A DNA stretch of 5,523 nucleotides from Candidatus Hydrogenedentota bacterium (GTDB lineage Bacteria > Hydrogenedentota > Hydrogenedentia > Hydrogenedentales > SLHB01), in the NCBI GenBank assembly GCA_007136375.1, contig SLHB01000395.1, forward strand, positions 1 to 5,523, read 5' to 3'. This document shows positions 5,260 through 5,523 of the stretch, one piece after another. Within the stretch, counting starts at the first letter, position 1. Every line of letters starts with the position of its first letter. The notes under the pieces are model-generated. The model did no database searches. It worked only from the letters and a program-made list of their open reading frames with translations, and was not told the origin of the DNA. Both the position numbers and the translations under genes were made by a program.

Positions 5260-5523
5260 ATGCGCGACGCTTGCAGGGAATCCGGGGCAAGGGGTATGGA
5301 CCGCCGGACGTTCTTGACCACACTGGGCGCGGGCGCGGCGGCTTGCGCGTGGCCGCGCGCGGCGAAGGCGGACGACGCGGCGCCCCCCAACTTCGTCTTT
5401 ATCTTCGCCGACGACCAGGACTTTGAGGCCTTGCGGGCCCTGGGCAACAGCGAGATCCATACCCCGAACCTCGATCGTCTGGTTCAGGGCGGGACCACGT
5501 TCACCCACGCCTACAACATGGGA
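5260..5523 (+). CDS. Tat-exported sulfatase (alkaline phosphatase superfamily), N-terminal part, cut by window edge
   Basis: The first 88 residues of a sulfatase are present; the rest lies beyond the right edge. Residues 14-37 form a twin-arginine signal (DRRTFLTTLGAGAAACAW, ending near AAKA). The mature part opens with NFVFIFADDQ, where D51 and D52 are expected calcium ligands. IHTPNLDRLVQGGTTFTHAY (66-85) is the standard sulfatase N-terminal signature. The catalytic Cys/Ser motif (C/S-x-P-x-R), whose cysteine or serine is converted to formylglycine, should lie a few residues past the window end, so activity cannot be judged. The enzyme would remove sulfate esters in the periplasm. The start at 5260 has a strong ribosome site; the ATG at codon 13 has an SD-like AAGGGG only one base away, too close. 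Co-orientation with the hydrolase and near-identical leader peptides suggest a shared exported pathway. Confidence 0.92.
   Translation, partial: MRDACRESGARGMDRRTFLTTLGAGAAACAWPRAAKADDAAPPNFVFIFADDQDFEALRALGNSEIHTPNLDRLVQGGTTFTHAYNMG

Overview
This GC-rich bacterial window holds parts of two unrelated gene neighbourhoods on opposite strands. The left half (minus strand) carries the dnaG-rpoD pair of the macromolecular synthesis operon: DNA primase, then the first 119 residues of the housekeeping sigma factor. The right half (plus strand) carries two Tat-exported enzymes: a family 43-type glycoside hydrolase and the start of a sulfatase. A minus-strand major facilitator transporter of the nucleoside/H+ symporter type sits between them. 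Exported sulfatases beside carbohydrate-active enzymes in a GC-rich genome are typical of Planctomycetes, Lentisphaerae, Verrucomicrobia and Hydrogenedentes-like lineages. The window alone cannot choose among these.

Layout. Bases 1-357 hold the 5' part of rpoD, which continues past the left edge. Bases 358-460 are a short spacer with a hairpin over the dnaG stop codon and two small palindromes. Bases 461-2233 are dnaG. Bases 2234-2635 (402 bases) hold no secure gene. They contain a good sigma-70 promoter pointing at dnaG, a leader of about 240 nt with long-range complementary arms, a weak 53-codon candidate reading frame, and a hairpin behind the transporter. Bases 2636-3880 are the transporter. 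Bases 3881-4126 are a divergent regulatory region. Bases 4127-5179 are the family 43-type enzyme, and bases 5260-5523 are the first 88 codons of the sulfatase.

How the genes work together. DnaG and RpoD are probably co-transcribed from the promoter at about 2481-2509, linking replication priming to transcription capacity as in other bacteria. The hydrolase and sulfatase are co-oriented, 80 bases apart with no U-tract terminator between them, and have almost identical Tat leaders. They probably form one unit acting on a sulfated or sulfate-decorated glycan in the periplasm. The divergent transporter might import a product, but nothing in the sequence fixes its substrate.

I see no CRISPR array, insertion sequence, tRNA, rRNA or defence system. 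The most interesting unexplained item is the structured leader upstream of dnaG.
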